In this document: positions 13,015-24,375 of the stretch, in pieces | Position numbering within the stretch: position 1 is the stretch's first letter | Layout: every line of letters starts with the position of its first letter | Source of the DNA: Chamaelirium japonicum | Taxonomy: Eukaryota; Streptophyta; Magnoliopsida; Liliales; Melanthiaceae | NCBI GenBank assembly: GCA_947650365.1 | Contig: OX393553.1 | Span: 62,867,055-62,931,054 of the forward strand | DNA length: 64,000 nt | Reading direction: 5' to 3' | Made by a program: the position numbers and the translations under genes | The notes under the pieces: generated by a model | Databases searched by the model: none | Told to the model about the DNA's origin: nothing | The model's input: only the letters and a program-made list of their open reading frames with translations

Positions 13015-13379
13015 CTTCCTCGACTGGGAAGGAACTGGAGTGTAGACCATCGATGCCCGACGTGTAAAAGACGACTTCGCCTTCCGATCCTGACAAAAAA
13101 AACAAAAAAGAACTGAAGTGATCGAAGTAAAGTTGAGAAATGGTATTTGATGAGATAGATCTCGGGGGAAAAGCCACGGACCATGAGGGATTCGACGAGG
13201 GGAACCATCTCGACGAGGTTCTTGAAGAGGACAGTGTCGACATTACCGCCGTTCCCGGAGGAGGAGGGATCCGAAGGCGAGGGGCGGCTGCCGCCGGCGG
13301 GACGCGGCTTGGAGTCAACGGAGCTGCCGGGATCCGGCGAGTCCGTGAAGCTTCGGTGCTTCTGCGGCCTCTCCGACAT
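13015..13379 (-). CDS. 5' exons of a conserved-looking plant protein of unknown function (partial)
   Basis: Exon 1 runs 13379-13182 (ATG, 66 codons, MSERPQKHRS... to LVEMVPLVESLM). A 92-bp intron follows, with donor GT at 13181-13180 and acceptor TTTTTTTTGTCAG ending at 13090. Exon 2 is 13089-13015 (25 codons, DRKAKSSFTRRASMVYTPVP then SQSRK). It ends at AAG directly before GTGAGAGG, a consensus donor, so more exons are expected to the left. Both junctions are phase 0. The protein starts Ser/Pro-rich and low-complexity, then has a compact hydrophobic-acidic helix-like segment (VLFKNLVEMVPLVESL) and a basic Ser-rich motif (SSFTRRASM) that looks like a kinase site. I have an impression of a small conserved plant family but cannot name it. 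Reading through the intron gives an unrelated hydrophobic tail, so the spliced model is preferred. The gene may be disrupted downstream. Confidence 0.6.
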
Positions 13380-13547
13380 GGAGCCGGTCGGAGAAGCCCT
13401 AGGTAGAGGGAGGGGGGAGGCCGAGATCGGAGGAGGGGCAGACTACAATGGGGACTGCGGAGACCTGTGTCAGAAAGGGAAGAAGCCGGATTTCAAAAAT
13501 GACGGCCGCTAAGGAAAGTAACGGAATAAAAAGGCCGGCCGGGGGTT

Positions 13548-13768
13548 CAGATCCTGTCCAGTAATAGTCCGTCCAATTTTTTCATGCAGTATGTGCAAAT
13601 GCGCGCCACGTGGCATGAACGGCATCACAACTGTTCGATGGAGTATGCAGTTCGACGGTGAATGCGATCCAACCATGGGTTGACTGCCATTAGACGGTTG
13701 TGATCTCATTTGTGCCAAATTGCGCACTTTGGAGAAAATGGAGAGACCATTATTGGAGAGGATTAGGA
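13548..13768. mobile_element. MITE just upstream of the 13.4-kb gene start
   Basis: The left end reads AGATCCTGTCCAGTAATAGTC and the right end, on the other strand, CTAATCCTCTCCAATAATGGTC, an imperfect inverted repeat of about 35 bp. No clear TSD was found. It lies about 170 bp upstream of the minus-strand ATG at 13379, in the likely 5' UTR or core promoter. A 72-codon minus-strand ORF across it is a by-product. Confidence 0.65.
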
Positions 13769-13906
13769 CTGTTAATTGGGCTCTATGAGAACTTGGGCTG
13801 GGTTAGGCTGAGCGTACATGATTTCAAGCCCGCACTTAAGTTCGGGCTGTGTTAAGTTCGGCCCGTTTTAGGCCCGAATCAGAAGTAGCAAGGATGTAGT
13901 AGTTTA

Positions 13907-14086
13907 GAGAAATGCTACTCAACCCGAAGGTTTTTTCGATTTCGACGACCGATTAACCTGGCAGTGTGCAACTGGTGGCTGAAACCCACTAGCAACCTTA
14001 AAGTCGTTTACACCACCAGTTGCACGCTGCCACGTCAATCAGGCTGAGCGGAATCGGGAAAACCTTCGGGTTGAATAGCATTGCTC
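13907..14086. mobile_element. Palindromic MITE, family 1 copy A
   Basis: The termini AATGCTACTCAACCCGAAGG and, inverted, AATGCTATTCAACCCGAAGG are nearly identical. The inner parts of the arms (CAGTGTGCAACTGGTGG and the inverse of CCACCAGTTGCACGCTG) also pair, so most of the ~180 bp folds into one hairpin. A second copy is at 17468-17649. Confidence 0.85.
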
Positions 14087-14628
14087 ATTTGTTTATTGAG
14101 CCATCCCCACTCGATATAGCTTGTTTATTTAAAAGTTAAGTTATGCACAAATTGGTTTTTAGTGAGAGTTGTTATTGTTCATAATCTCATATCTTTTGTT
14201 GCTCTATATATACCTACGATTTTAGATATGTTGCTCATACAAAGATGTTACGTTTTAGTGAAATGATGAGATATATTGTTACTTATAAATTGTACAGGCA
14301 TAGTGAATGTCATTTTTTCTTAAGTTTTTTCTCACAAAACTTTTATTCTGACCAGCTCGAATTTGGCTCGAAATCCGAGAAGAAAAACGGACGAAATTTG
14401 GGCTGAACATGATGGTAAAATTATGGGCCGAGTTTGGGCTTGGGAGGGCCACCTAGAGTTCAGGTCGCGTTTGAGCAGTCCTTGACCGACTTAGCCCAGT
14501 CAAACTAACAGGCCTAGAGAGGAATCGAATCCACTCTTTGGAGGTTATGTATTGGGCCAGGTTTGAGGTTTGCAATGCTAGTTATAAATTTGGGGTAATG
14601 AGACTAAAGTCTTTACAACATGTATCAT
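14087..14628. other. No recognisable feature
   Basis: AT-rich sequence without coding potential or a recognised repeat boundary. Confidence 0.5.
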
Positions 14629-15248
14629 ATTAGGCAAAGGACCAACAACATTTCAGTTGTGGCTAAGGTCCCTCCACAACAAATGTATTTATTTTGCCCA
14701 TTTTGCCCCTTCATATGTCTGTTTCGGACACATGGACACTACCCATTTTGCCCTACACATAGTGTATAGAATCCGGACACATGGAGACAAATCACTGTAG
14801 CAATGGACACTCTTATTCAGGCATATTGTTACTCTTGATACAGTTAAATCACTATAGCAATTGTTTTTTTTAAGAAATATCTCTGAAAAAAATTACTGCA
14901 GACTGTAGCAAATGTTACTCTTTGTACCGTAGATTGATGCTCTTTGTACTGCAGATTGATACTCTTTGTACCGTAAATTGATACTCTTTTACTGCAAATT
15001 ATTACTCTTGTACCACATATTGTTACTTTTTGTAAAAAATTTTGCTACAATGATTTCACTGTAAGAGTAACAATCTACCCAAAAAGAGTATCCATTGCTA
15101 CAATGATATGTGTCCATGTGTTCGGATTCTATATACTTTCATGTACAGTCTTATGTATGGATATTTTTGTCTTTTGAACAATTTGAAAAGTTAAACTTGG
15201 AGGTTGGAGGGACTTGTTGTACTATGCTATTTTTGGGAGGGGCCTAAT
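14629..15248. mobile_element. Foldback element with internal short tandem repeats
   Basis: It begins ATTAGGC and ends GCCTAAT. Internally GTGTATAGAATCCGGACACA (~14760) pairs with sequence near 15110-15140, and AGCAATGGACACTCTT pairs with AAGAGTATCCATTGCT. The centre (14920-15020) carries about five imperfect ~22-bp repeats of the type CTCTTTGTACCGTAGATTGA. No ORF, and the TSD is not identified. Confidence 0.65.
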
Positions 15249-16746
15249 GCAATATTGACTATTGTCTGTCCTGTAGCTCAAAAGCATTTTCTAAAAAGGA
15301 CTTTTCACACAGTCCCACTATAAATTTGGGGGACTTAGTGATAGGTCATTGACAAGAGATCAATAGCTAAAGGACAGACAACCTTTTGGACAAAAATACC
15401 CCTAATTGCACTTTAAATTTATATTTCATACCACTCTTTTCTAAAACAAAACCAAACCCTAAACCTTAAGATCTATAGATCATTGCCTGAACCCTTGACC
15501 TAGAAATCATAAACCTAACCCTAAGTTCTATAGGCCATTACTTAAACCCTAAACTTAGAAATCCTAAACCTAACCCTCCATCGTCCGTGGCTTCTCGCCT
15601 CCGCTACTCTCCGCCACCTCCATTGCACGTGTCCGTCTCCGTCACCGCTACTCGCGCCCGCCTCTGCAATGGCTGCTCGAGAGAGATGGGAGAAAGGAGA
15701 GGCCAGATAAGGGTAATTTTCAGGATTGTGAAAAAAAAAAATCGATATTGTTAGTTAACCGAAATGTTAATCCCAGGGACCTTAAGCTAATCACATCTTA
15801 TGTCGTTTAGCCACATTAACCCTATAAATTTTATGAGTAATGCTATTTAAACAAAATGTGGAACAATCTATTGACACTTCACATGAATAGGAGAGGTGGC
15901 ATCTCCTAATTGGCGAAACTATGGGCCATTACCACAATATTCTAAAATCTCTAGGGGGAGTCATAATTGGAGGAGTTACATGAAAATTGTGGCAATACTA
16001 GTAGTTGTTATACAATTTAATTTGAGAGTTGCATTTTTTTCTAGTCATGGTATTATGTACTATTGTTGGTAACTTGGTATTTAGTTAGTTATGTGACAAC
16101 AAGTCAATATAGTTTTATTTTGTAACTTCTTAAATACTATAGGATGGCTCAAAAAACAGTTTAAAATCTTGTTTAATTAGACAATAATTTTTTTTTTTAA
16201 AGTTGAAACTAGGTCCAAATAGAAGAAACCAAAATATCCAATAAGCATATGGACCAAAGCCCAAACAGATCATCCAATCCAATACCAATCGATTTTAATT
16301 GGATTGGATTAGATTAGATTCCAATCTAGTTTGCTTTGGATCGGATTGAGAATCCTCAGAAACGACCAAGGTTGGATCGGTTTGAGTTTTGCCTATATAG
16401 ATTGGTTTCAAACTGCTGCACACCCTTACTTGGAAGACTCTTCAGGAGGTTGGTTAGGTTCTATTTTTTTTATTAGAGAACTCCCTCTTGTGTGGAAGAG
16501 GGGTTTGCCATGGACCCCTACCAGTTTATTAATAAGGAAAAATAGTTATATCAAAAGAGAAAAATGCACTGTAAGAATATTACAATGAAGATGAAAACAA
16601 CGTTCAGAGAGTTTCCAGGAAAGCAAAGCTCTACAACTTCAAGGTTGTTGTTGCTCGCCTGATAAACTTTGTTGAATATTTAAACTTCTTGAAATCCTCT
16701 GATTCTGCTCCAACCACAAGGACCAGCAAAGAGCATGACTTGTCAT
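15249..16746. other. Gene-free stretch with degenerate telomere-like CCCTAAA motifs
   Basis: At 15455-15570 there are scattered AAACCCTAAAC and CCTAACCCT motifs in a degenerate setting. A similar block lies at 29520-29660, and both are preceded by the same ~60-bp phrase (TGACAAGAGATC). This is an interstitial repeat, not a telomere. The remainder to 16746 is AT-rich with no recognised gene. Confidence 0.5.
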
Positions 16747-17188
16747 GGGATTTTTTTCAAAATAATATTTAAAAAATAAACATTTAATTCAATAGCGTTT
16801 GATCAAAAGTATTTATCAGTTTAGCGCTCTGACAGTCACATGGCATGTCAGCGTTGTAAAGTGAGTCACGGTATATTTTTTTTTCTTCCATTTCAAGTAG
16901 AACCCGGTATTTGGATTACTGGATTTAAACCCGGTATTTTGGACACTGAGTTTAACCGAAGCCCCCTTGTATAACGTGTTCATACTTAGCCGTTTTCTCG
17001 TTGGATTTTGGGTAAACCCTGTATCCATAATACCGGGTTTTACTTGAAACAAAAAAAAAATAATCACAACTTGCTTTACTGTGCTGACGTGCCACGTGGC
17101 TGTCAGAGCGCTAATATGGTAATTACTATTGATCAAACGCTATTTGTTTAAATATTTTATTTTTAAAAATTATTTTGAAGAAAATCCC
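16747..17188. mobile_element. Palindromic MITE, family 2 copy A (442 bp)
   Basis: Long inverted repeats: the left end GGGATTTTTTTCAAAATAAT pairs with the right end, inverted GGGATTTTCTTCAAAATAAT. Further in, AATAGCGTTTGATCAA and TTAGCGCTCTGACAG are mirrored on the right. The arms cover about 150-190 bp each. No matching TSD was found. A second, right-truncated copy is at 35319-35635. The 106-codon minus-strand ORF inside is a by-product of the palindrome. Confidence 0.8.
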
Positions 17189-17467
17189 TTAATGGTTAGG
17201 TGCCCACCTCTTTTCATAAGGCTAACTTTTGCATGAATTTTATTCAAGGCTGTCGGCCTCATAAAAATCTTATTCTTAAGTGGAACTTTTACCTTCCAAA
17301 TATTCCCTGCTATCGAACAAATCAATGTAGTAGCATTGAGGCACTAATATAAGGAATTCACTAACAACATATCTGAAGAAGTTAGTCTTCAAATTGTGAA
17401 GCCACATCTCAAGGTTAGGGAGAAGCTATTGGAATTTGAAGAAGATCATTAAGCATAACTCGGAGAT

Positions 17468-17649
17468 GAGAAATGCTACTCAGCCCGTAGGTTTTTCCGA
17501 TTCTGCTCAGCCCGATTGAAGTGGCCGTGTGCGAGTGGTGGTTGAATCTCATTAGTAACATTTGAATCTGGCGTTGCACCACTCGCATGCGGCCACATCA
17601 ATCAGGCTGAGCGGAATCGGAAAAACCTTCGGGCTGAATTGCATTTCTC
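17468..17649. mobile_element. Palindromic MITE, family 1 copy B
   Basis: The termini GAGAAATGC and GCATTTCTC are inverted; the arms include CAGCCCGTAGGTTTTTCCGA and its partner AAAAACCTTCGGGCTG. It matches the copy at 13907-14086 in structure and most of its sequence. Confidence 0.85.
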
Positions 17650-17754
17650 TACTGACATTGTTTGAAATCTTGTAATGGAAGATCTGCACCATGACAATAG
17701 ATGCTTGGGAATTGATAGAAGTTTTTTTTTTCTAACCGGAAAATAAAGCGCAGG

Positions 17755-18195
17755 AATTTTTTTTAAGAACCCCCCCCGAAAAAGGAGGGAGGGTTAGGCA
17801 GCTCCCAACCATTTATATTAAAAAATCAAGAATTAATCCTATTACAAAAGGTAGTAGTCTCCATCCCGAATTTCGAAACCCATGGAATAATCCAAATTCT
17901 AAAGATTGAGAACACCGATTTACATAGATGATCCGCCTCAATACTTTTGCTATTGTTCCTCTCAAGCCAGAGCACCCAAATGATAGTCATCGCTAGAATT
18001 TCCCATGGTGGCCGGATCGCGTTTGGGATTCGCTTCCTTCGCCAAGTACTCTATATAGCCTTCAGACTCATCGGATGTGAAGTAATCTCACCCTTAACAG
18101 AGAAATGGTCGCACACCCGTTGAGCAAAATGGCACCCGAGTAAGAGATGGGAAGCAGTCTCCTCTTCCGAGTTGCATCGATGACCAAGTGTCATT
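17755..18195 (-). pseudogene. LINE (L1-type) ORF2 C-terminal remnant
   Basis: Minus-strand translation gives the zinc-binding C-terminal region of plant LINE reverse transcriptases: GHRCNSEEETASHLLLGCHF followed by AQRVCDHF, then WRRKRIPNAIRPPWEILAMT and IIWVLWLERN. A stop interrupts it after SLKAI (~18051). The T-rich runs at 17722-17765 on the plus strand fit a degraded 3' poly(A) tail of the minus-strand LINE. Only the last ~0.45 kb survives, as expected for 5'-truncated LINE insertion. Confidence 0.75.
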
Positions 18196-18305
18196 AAAAA
18201 TGTTGGAAGAACTAAGTGTGATTCATCGTATCTGACGGCCAAGTATGATTGTCTACATCGAACGGCCAAGTGTTATTCACCACATCAGACGGATAAGTGT
18301 ATGAC
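18196..18305. repeat. ~30-bp degenerate tandem repeat
   Basis: Three to four imperfect units contain ACGGCCAAGTGT or ACGGATAAGTGT, each followed by a CAT-rich spacer. Non-coding. Confidence 0.5.
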
Positions 18306-18995
18306 ACCAAAAATCCTAGAAGACCGTCAAGATGCCCATAGAAGGAATAGCCGTCCGGGACGCTCCGGACGGTGGCAGACGACCATGCTGTCCACTCGGC
18401 TATCGTGGCAAGGGGTACGTCCGTCGAGACAGGGAGGAAGTCCATCGTCTACTCAAGTGACGTCGTCAAGAACTCAACAAGATTCATCATCGAGAACTGA
18501 GTGGGAGTTGTTGTCATGGGCTGATCAGGAGTCACCATTGAGAGTTGCGGGTGGCGTTGGAACTCAGTCTGTAGAGGGGCTGAAACCGTGGGGGCATACA
18601 GACGGCTGATCAGGCTCAAGGAAAGCTCGAGGAAGGCGCAGGAATCAAGATCGGCACGAGCTCGACACAGATCAACCTTGAGGTCGGTGCGAGCAGGCTG
18701 CCAGATCAGAGGAGGCAGTGACTAGCGTGGGCTCGATGAAGGGCAGAAGCGGGTGGCCAGATTGGAGGAGGCAACAGTGGCCTGCGCGGGCTTGATGACG
18801 GAGATCATGGGTTTAGGTTTGGAAGTCAACTAGGGGAGGGGAGGCTGATGGGTGTGGCCGGCAAGTTGTGAGATAGGCGGGCAAATACATAACAGTTGTT
18901 GCATGATTGGTATCTAAGAATTGCTTTTGGAACCACCTACAAATTGATAAGCTGAATGGGTTGCATGTGCTTTCCCTTCTCTCTAGTCAAACACT
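18306..18995 (-). repeat. Dispersed repeat, inverted copy of 24834-25022 + 27632-27760
   Basis: The reverse complement of 18700-18995 contains the phrases AAAGCACATGCAACCCATTC and TAGTTGACTTCCAAACCTAA and then GCCTCCTCCAATCTGGCCA units, which also occur in the same order at 24834-25022. The other copy continues at 27632 on the far side of a solo LTR. The family is not identified. A 102-codon plus-strand ORF at 18301-18609 has no recognised motif. Confidence 0.7.
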
Positions 18996-19058
18996 TGCTT
19001 TTTTTTTTTTTTAAAGGTAGTCAAAATACTTAGTCAAACACTTAGCTGGGTTATAATC

Positions 19059-19082
19059 TCTCTCTCTCTCTCTCTCTCTCTC
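19059..19082. repeat. (CT)12 microsatellite
   Basis: A short CT run, with further CT-rich pieces to 19142. Confidence 0.9.
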
Positions 19083-19411
19083 ATACTTCGCTGGGCTACT
19101 CCCTCTACCTCTCATACTTAGCTGGGTTATTCTCTCTCTCTCATGCACGCACACACGTTTAGCCTCCATCAACTTTTTATCTCGAAAGTATCTTTTATCA
19201 TTTTTTAATATAAGACTTGAATTATTTTGAAAATATTTTACTTATGCATGAATCGAACCGGGAGGGGGGGGATGTTAGAAAAATCTTTGGACAGCGGGGT
19301 CATAAATTTTGTTTATAATTCAGGGGAGAGAACTTATGTAATTTTAAAATAATCCTAACTAATATTGATATAATAAGGGGTTTTCTTTTGAATCTAGGAG
19401 AGAGACGGAGA

Positions 19412-19745
19412 GAGTAGTGTTTTGAAAATCGGACCGGACGGGCGGTTCAACCAGTTTGGACCGGAGCCAGAACATGTTTTGGTTTAGTCTTTGAATAAAC
19501 CAGTTTGTATGACCGGACTGGGCGGTTGAACCGGTTTGGACCGGAACATGTTTCGGCTCAGTCTTTGAATAAACCGGTTTGTATGTTAACCCAGGAATCA
19601 AACCTTGCCATTGAAGAATTTAGTATATATCTATTTCAAAAAACATATTTTCATGCGGTTCAAATGGTTGAACCACTGGTTTGAACAAATTTGGGCCGAA
19701 CTGGATGCCTTTTCGGTTCACCTTCTGGTCCATTTTTGAAAAAAC
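19412..19745. mobile_element. Possible decayed DNA element with 70-80-bp tandem duplication
   Basis: It begins GTTTTGAAAATCGGACCGG and ends with the inverse-like CATTTTTGAAAAAAC. Inside, a unit starting GACCGGACGGGCGGTT (~19433) is repeated at ~19511 as GACCGGACTGGGCGGTT, each ending TAAACCGGTTTGTAT or similar. Boundaries and class are uncertain. Confidence 0.4.
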
Positions 19746-19756
19746 ACATAGAGAGA

Positions 19757-20097
19757 GAGAGACGGACGAAGAGAGGGATAGAAAGAGAGAGAGAGACGGA
19801 CGGAGAGAGAGAGAGAATCGATAAGAGACAAAGAGAGAGAGATGTGGAGAGAGAGAATGAGATCGTGGAGAGAGAGAGACGGAAAGAGAGAGAGATCGGA
19901 GAGAGAAAGAGAGAGAGACGAACGGAGAGAGAAAGAGAGATCAGAGAGAGAGAGAGATGGACGGAAAGAGAGAGAGAGAGAGAGAAAGAGAGACGGACGG
20001 AGAGAGAGAAGTTGGGAAGAGAGAGAAATACGGGGGGGAGAGAGATCCGGGAAGAGAGAGGGAAAGAGTGAGAGAGACGGATGGAGAGAGGGAGAGA

Positions 20098-20130
<33 letters not shown>

Positions 20131-20400
20131 AGAATCGAAAAGAGAGAGACGGAAAGAGAGAATGAGATCGTGGAGAGAGAGAGACAAAATCGAGAAGAGA
20201 GAGACAAAAAGAGAGAGCGAGAGAGATCGGAGAGAGAGAGAGACGGACGGACGGAGAGAAAGAGAGATGAATGGAGAGAGAGAGAGAGAGAGAGAAAATC
20301 GGGAAGATAGAGAAATCGAGAAGAGAGAAAGCAATACGGGGGGGGGGGGGAGAGAGAGAGATTCGAGAAGAAAGAGAGATCGAAGGAAGAAGAGAGGGAA
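19757..20400. repeat. Long imperfect GAGA / GACGGA purine-rich tract
   Basis: About 640 bp in which the plus strand is almost entirely purine, built of GA dinucleotide runs punctuated by GACGGACGGA, GAATCG and GAGATCGGA. All six frames are open for long distances and give Arg/Glu-rich or Ser/Leu-rich peptides (up to 317 codons). These are artefacts of simple sequence. Confidence 0.95.
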
Positions 20401-21672
20401 CGACTGTGATCATGAGAGAGTTTTGTCTAGTCAGCACAAAATCGTCGTACCTTGTTATATAGATTTCCATCTCTTTTATGTTTTGTATCAGATCAACAAT
20501 TGTGTCGTGTATAAGGTATATACTCAAAAGCCGAGATCTGACAAAAGCAACACAAGGAGTCGGAGGTGCCGAGTTGACAAAACTAAGGCTTGATGATGCA
20601 GCAAGCAGCAAAAGACATACATCGAGGGGGGTTTTTTCCTCCGAATAAATCATATAGACATATTGAGACATAGGTCATTAAGGATGTGCGTCAGACTTTC
20701 AGTTTTGGTATATGTTGTTGATAGGTTGAGCTGGAGTTTGCATAGCTTTCAGGATTGAATAATGTTTGCTTCACTCATTAGTAATTGTATCACACATCAC
20801 ATTGAATCACTCAAATCATTGTGTCATCAGCGATCAGGATTTTTCACTGTGCATGTTTGGGGCATCAAGAAAGTTCCATGGGCAATCAAGATCTGTTGAT
20901 GTTCTCTGCTGCATGTGTAAGCAGGAAAATGAAAAAAAAAATGATAAACTTTGGCTCCCCCCAAGATGTTGTGGAAGACATGGTAGCAAAGAGAAGGGGG
21001 ATATAGAAAATTCTCCACTCATCGATCATTTTGACCCAATTACGGTTTCGACCCAAACATAGTAAGCTCAACAATGAGAGAGAGAGAGAGAGGAGCAGAA
21101 GGGAAGTAATCTTCAAATATTTCATGATTAGTTAGGTTGGCTCTGACCTTGACTGGTAGGTTTTGGAGAGGAAAAGAAGAAGAAGAAATGTTTAGAAACT
21201 CAAAACGTCAGGACACTTGAATTAGAATTTGATAATTTTTGGAGGATATGGTATCTATGACAATGTAATCATCCTCACAAAAACCCAGTAAATTCTAAAA
21301 CTACTTGATCATAAAAATGCTAGAAACTTTTTTGGCCGTCTATTTTAACCGTTAATTTGATTAGCATATTCGATGCTCGTATACATAGGCTTTAGAATTT
21401 ACTGATTTTTTGTAATGATGATCAACTTTCCACATATAATAATACATCACGAGTGTATTTCGGGTATTCTGGAATAATGACTGAACAAAATGCCTCTATA
21501 GTTTTGAAAACAATCACGAGTGACATGAGATCTACAGGTTGCTTACCCACGCTTCTTTTCCCAACTCAACCAGCCCCCAAAACCCTAGCTCCCCCGGGCC
21601 CACCCCTCAAGCACCCCCCAAGGGCCCCGACCCCCGCCAGCCGTTAGCTTAGATGTCCCCACTGTAGCACAA

Positions 21673-21675
<3 letters not shown>
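20401..21675. other. No recognised gene
   Basis: Mixed-composition sequence with a few 60-100-codon ORFs on both strands, none with a recognisable motif. A short GA run is near 21077-21093. Confidence 0.5.

Positions 21676-21720
<45 letters not shown>
21676..21720. repeat. (TC)22 microsatellite
   Basis: An uninterrupted TC run. Confidence 0.97.
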
Positions 21721-21721
<1 letters not shown>

Positions 21722-21783
21722 GGGTGCCTGCTTGGTGGAGGGGGAAATCGAAGTTGAAGCCCCTCCAATCCGATCCTGAGAAT

Positions 21784-21900
21784 GTATATAATAGAAAACG
21801 CGTACAATTGTCCCTTGGAAAACTCAAGTTTACCAACCTAATCGTGAACTCGAGTTCAGCTTCTCGATCCTCTCTCTCTCTCTCTCTTTTTCTCTCTCTC
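21784..21900 (+). repeat. Direct repeat copy 1 (~95 bp plus CT tail)
   Basis: The phrase GTATATAATAGAAAACGCG through CCCTTGGAAAACTCAAG to CGAGTTCAGCTTC, followed by a CT run, recurs at 22687-22827. The two copies flank the MITE and the TA microsatellites. Confidence 0.9.
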
Positions 21901-21919
21901 AAAAAAAATAAAAAAAAAT

Positions 21920-21924
<5 letters not shown>

Positions 21925-21954
<30 letters not shown>
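21925..21954. repeat. (TA)15 microsatellite, left of MITE
   Basis: A TA run directly abutting the left terminus of the palindromic MITE at 21956. Confidence 0.95.
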
Positions 21955-22543
<589 letters not shown>

Positions 22544-22686
22544 GGGAAAGGGGTTGGTGAACTTAGTTCACAAATAAATGGGAAAACAAGATTTATATTG
22601 AGTCATGTGTCTGTTGAAAAGACATAAAACAAATACGAGGGGACAAGCATTTAAGAAGGATAAACACTGAAAAGACATAAAGCAGA

Positions 22687-22770
22687 AAGTATATAATAGA
22701 AAACATGTACATGTGTCCCTTGGAAAACTCAAGTTCACTAACTTAATCGTGAAATCGAGTTCAGCTTCCG

Positions 22771-22827
<57 letters not shown>
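22687..22827 (+). repeat. Direct repeat copy 2 with (CT)27 tail
   Basis: It matches 21784-21900 with scattered differences. Its CT run (22774-22827) is longer than that of copy 1. Confidence 0.9.
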
Positions 22828-22828
<1 letters not shown>

Positions 22829-23860
22829 AATATATAATGTGTTGATTTGGTGCACCTATGAGTTTTAAAATGTGTTAATTTTTTGTGATTATAAGCACCT
22901 TACTTTAGATCGGTGAGTGTCCCAAAACCTTTCCGGCAATGGCTCACTTCGGTCTCGGACTAATCCTTCCGGGAGTGAAGACCCGAAGGCCATCCCACTT
23001 GAAAAGTCCCACTTCACTCTTGGGTAAGTTGGGTCACTTACTGGTACGACTTCATGGGGTCGATCAACAACACATTACATTAAAATCAGCCTCTCTTATG
23101 GTCTTTTTGGTTGGCGGAGTTTCAAATACACTAGTTGTAATTTTACATGTAGTTATGACTATTGTACATAGTTGAAACTACCATGGTTTGGTTTATTATA
23201 GTTGTAAAACTTGAAATTAGAAATTCATTGTTTTATTTGCTGTAATGACCTGTTTTATTGGGATTAGTTGGGATCCGTGTGTTGCAAATTCGGCGTTTTG
23301 ACCAAACCCAATTGTTTGGTTGCCGTGAGTTGTAACCCATGTGTTGCAACTCCTATAACCAACACAAGCTACTATTTAGTTGCAACTGCCTTTGGAGTTC
23401 TAACTGCACCATTTCTCAAGATTTTAGCATGAGTTAAACATCGTTTGAAAAAGCTGTGAAAACGAACTGCACTAGTTGACTCGATCACGTGTGCCACCGC
23501 CCGCTGGCCACGACCACTGATGCCACCGCCCGCCAACCAAGGCCATCGGTTGTCGTCGTCGATTGTCACCACCGTTGGTAACTGTCGCCACCGTCGATCG
23601 TCGCCGCCGTTTCCGCCAGACCACCTCCATTCACTGCTACTGTTGACCGGTTGCCGCCAATGGCCATCGCCACCCGCTGTCGATCGTCGTCACCAGTCAC
23701 CGCCACCTGCCACCATTGCCGTCGATCATCACCTCCACCAGCCAAAGCCCGTTGTTCGTAACCGATCGCCGTCGCCGCCATCGTAACCTTATGGCACTTG
23801 AATTCAAGGTTGATGGTTTAGAGGAGGACTGAAGTCTTAGTGAGTACACTTTTTTTTGTG
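22828..23860. other. No gene; CNN-phased GC-rich stretch at 23510-23790
   Basis: The segment 23510-23790 is rich in GCCACCGCC and TCGTCGCC triplets, giving open frames on both strands through composition bias. I see no domain. The rest is AT-rich and unremarkable. Confidence 0.5.
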
Positions 23861-24207
23861 GCAAATTACAAGAACATTTCCTGAACTATACACCTAATTT
23901 CATCTTGGACCCTCAACTTTTTTTTTGAACAACTTGAACCCCGACCTATGCTCCGTTTGCATTTAGCTCCCTCCATCAACTTTTATTTCAAAAATATCCT
24001 TATCCTAGTAAGCATAAGTTAAATATTTTTTAAATAATTCTAGTCTTATTAGAAAATTATAAGAATATTTTCCAGATAAAAAGTTGATGGAGGAGGTTAA
24101 ATGTAGAATGAGTACAGTTTAGGGTTCAAATTGTTAAAAAGAAAAAAGTCCAAGGGACCAATATCAACTGAGGGGTATAGTTCATGGGAGATTTTTATAA
24201 TTTTTTC
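23861..24207. mobile_element. Long-TIR MITE (MULE-like), family 3
   Basis: The left arm reads CAAATTACAAGAACATTTCC, then TGAACTATACACC and TTGGACCCTCAAC. The right arm, inverted, reads AAATTATAAAAATCTCCC, then TGAACTATACCCC and TTGGTCCCTTGGAC. Arms of ~150 bp meet at CTCCATCAACTTTTTAT on both sides. A lone arm of the same family is at 30503-30645. Assignment to MULEs rests on the long TIRs only, since no 9-bp TSD was seen. Confidence 0.7.
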
Positions 24208-24330
24208 TTTTTGTGGCCTTGGTGGACAATATTTGATCTATAATGGTATATATTTCAATGCACCTCTTCGCGTATATATAATGCATGTGTGTGCCTAAGA
24301 GAGTATGCATAATGCAACTATGTGTGTGTG

Positions 24331-24334
<4 letters not shown>

Positions 24335-24370
<36 letters not shown>
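24335..24370. repeat. (GA)18 microsatellite
   Basis: A GA run abutting the left end of the next MITE. Confidence 0.95.

Positions 24371-24375
<5 letters not shown>

Noticed and set aside
15455..15570. CCCTAAA-like motifs considered as telomere or interstitial telomeric repeat
   Set aside because: Motifs are scattered and degenerate, with no tandem array of the 7-bp unit; the same block recurs at 29520-29660 as part of a dispersed repeat.
16816..17136. 106-codon minus-strand ORF with a similar ORF at 35417-35602
   Set aside because: Similarity follows from both being copies of one palindromic MITE; no domain and truncated differently.
18301..18609. 102-codon plus-strand ORF
   Set aside because: It lies in a dispersed repeat and the frame is not supported in the other copy.
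19660..20671. ORFs of 224 and 317 codons (Ser/Leu-rich) and Arg/Glu-rich ORFs on the other strand
   Set aside because: They are translations of an imperfect GA/CT repeat, open in every frame, with no domain.
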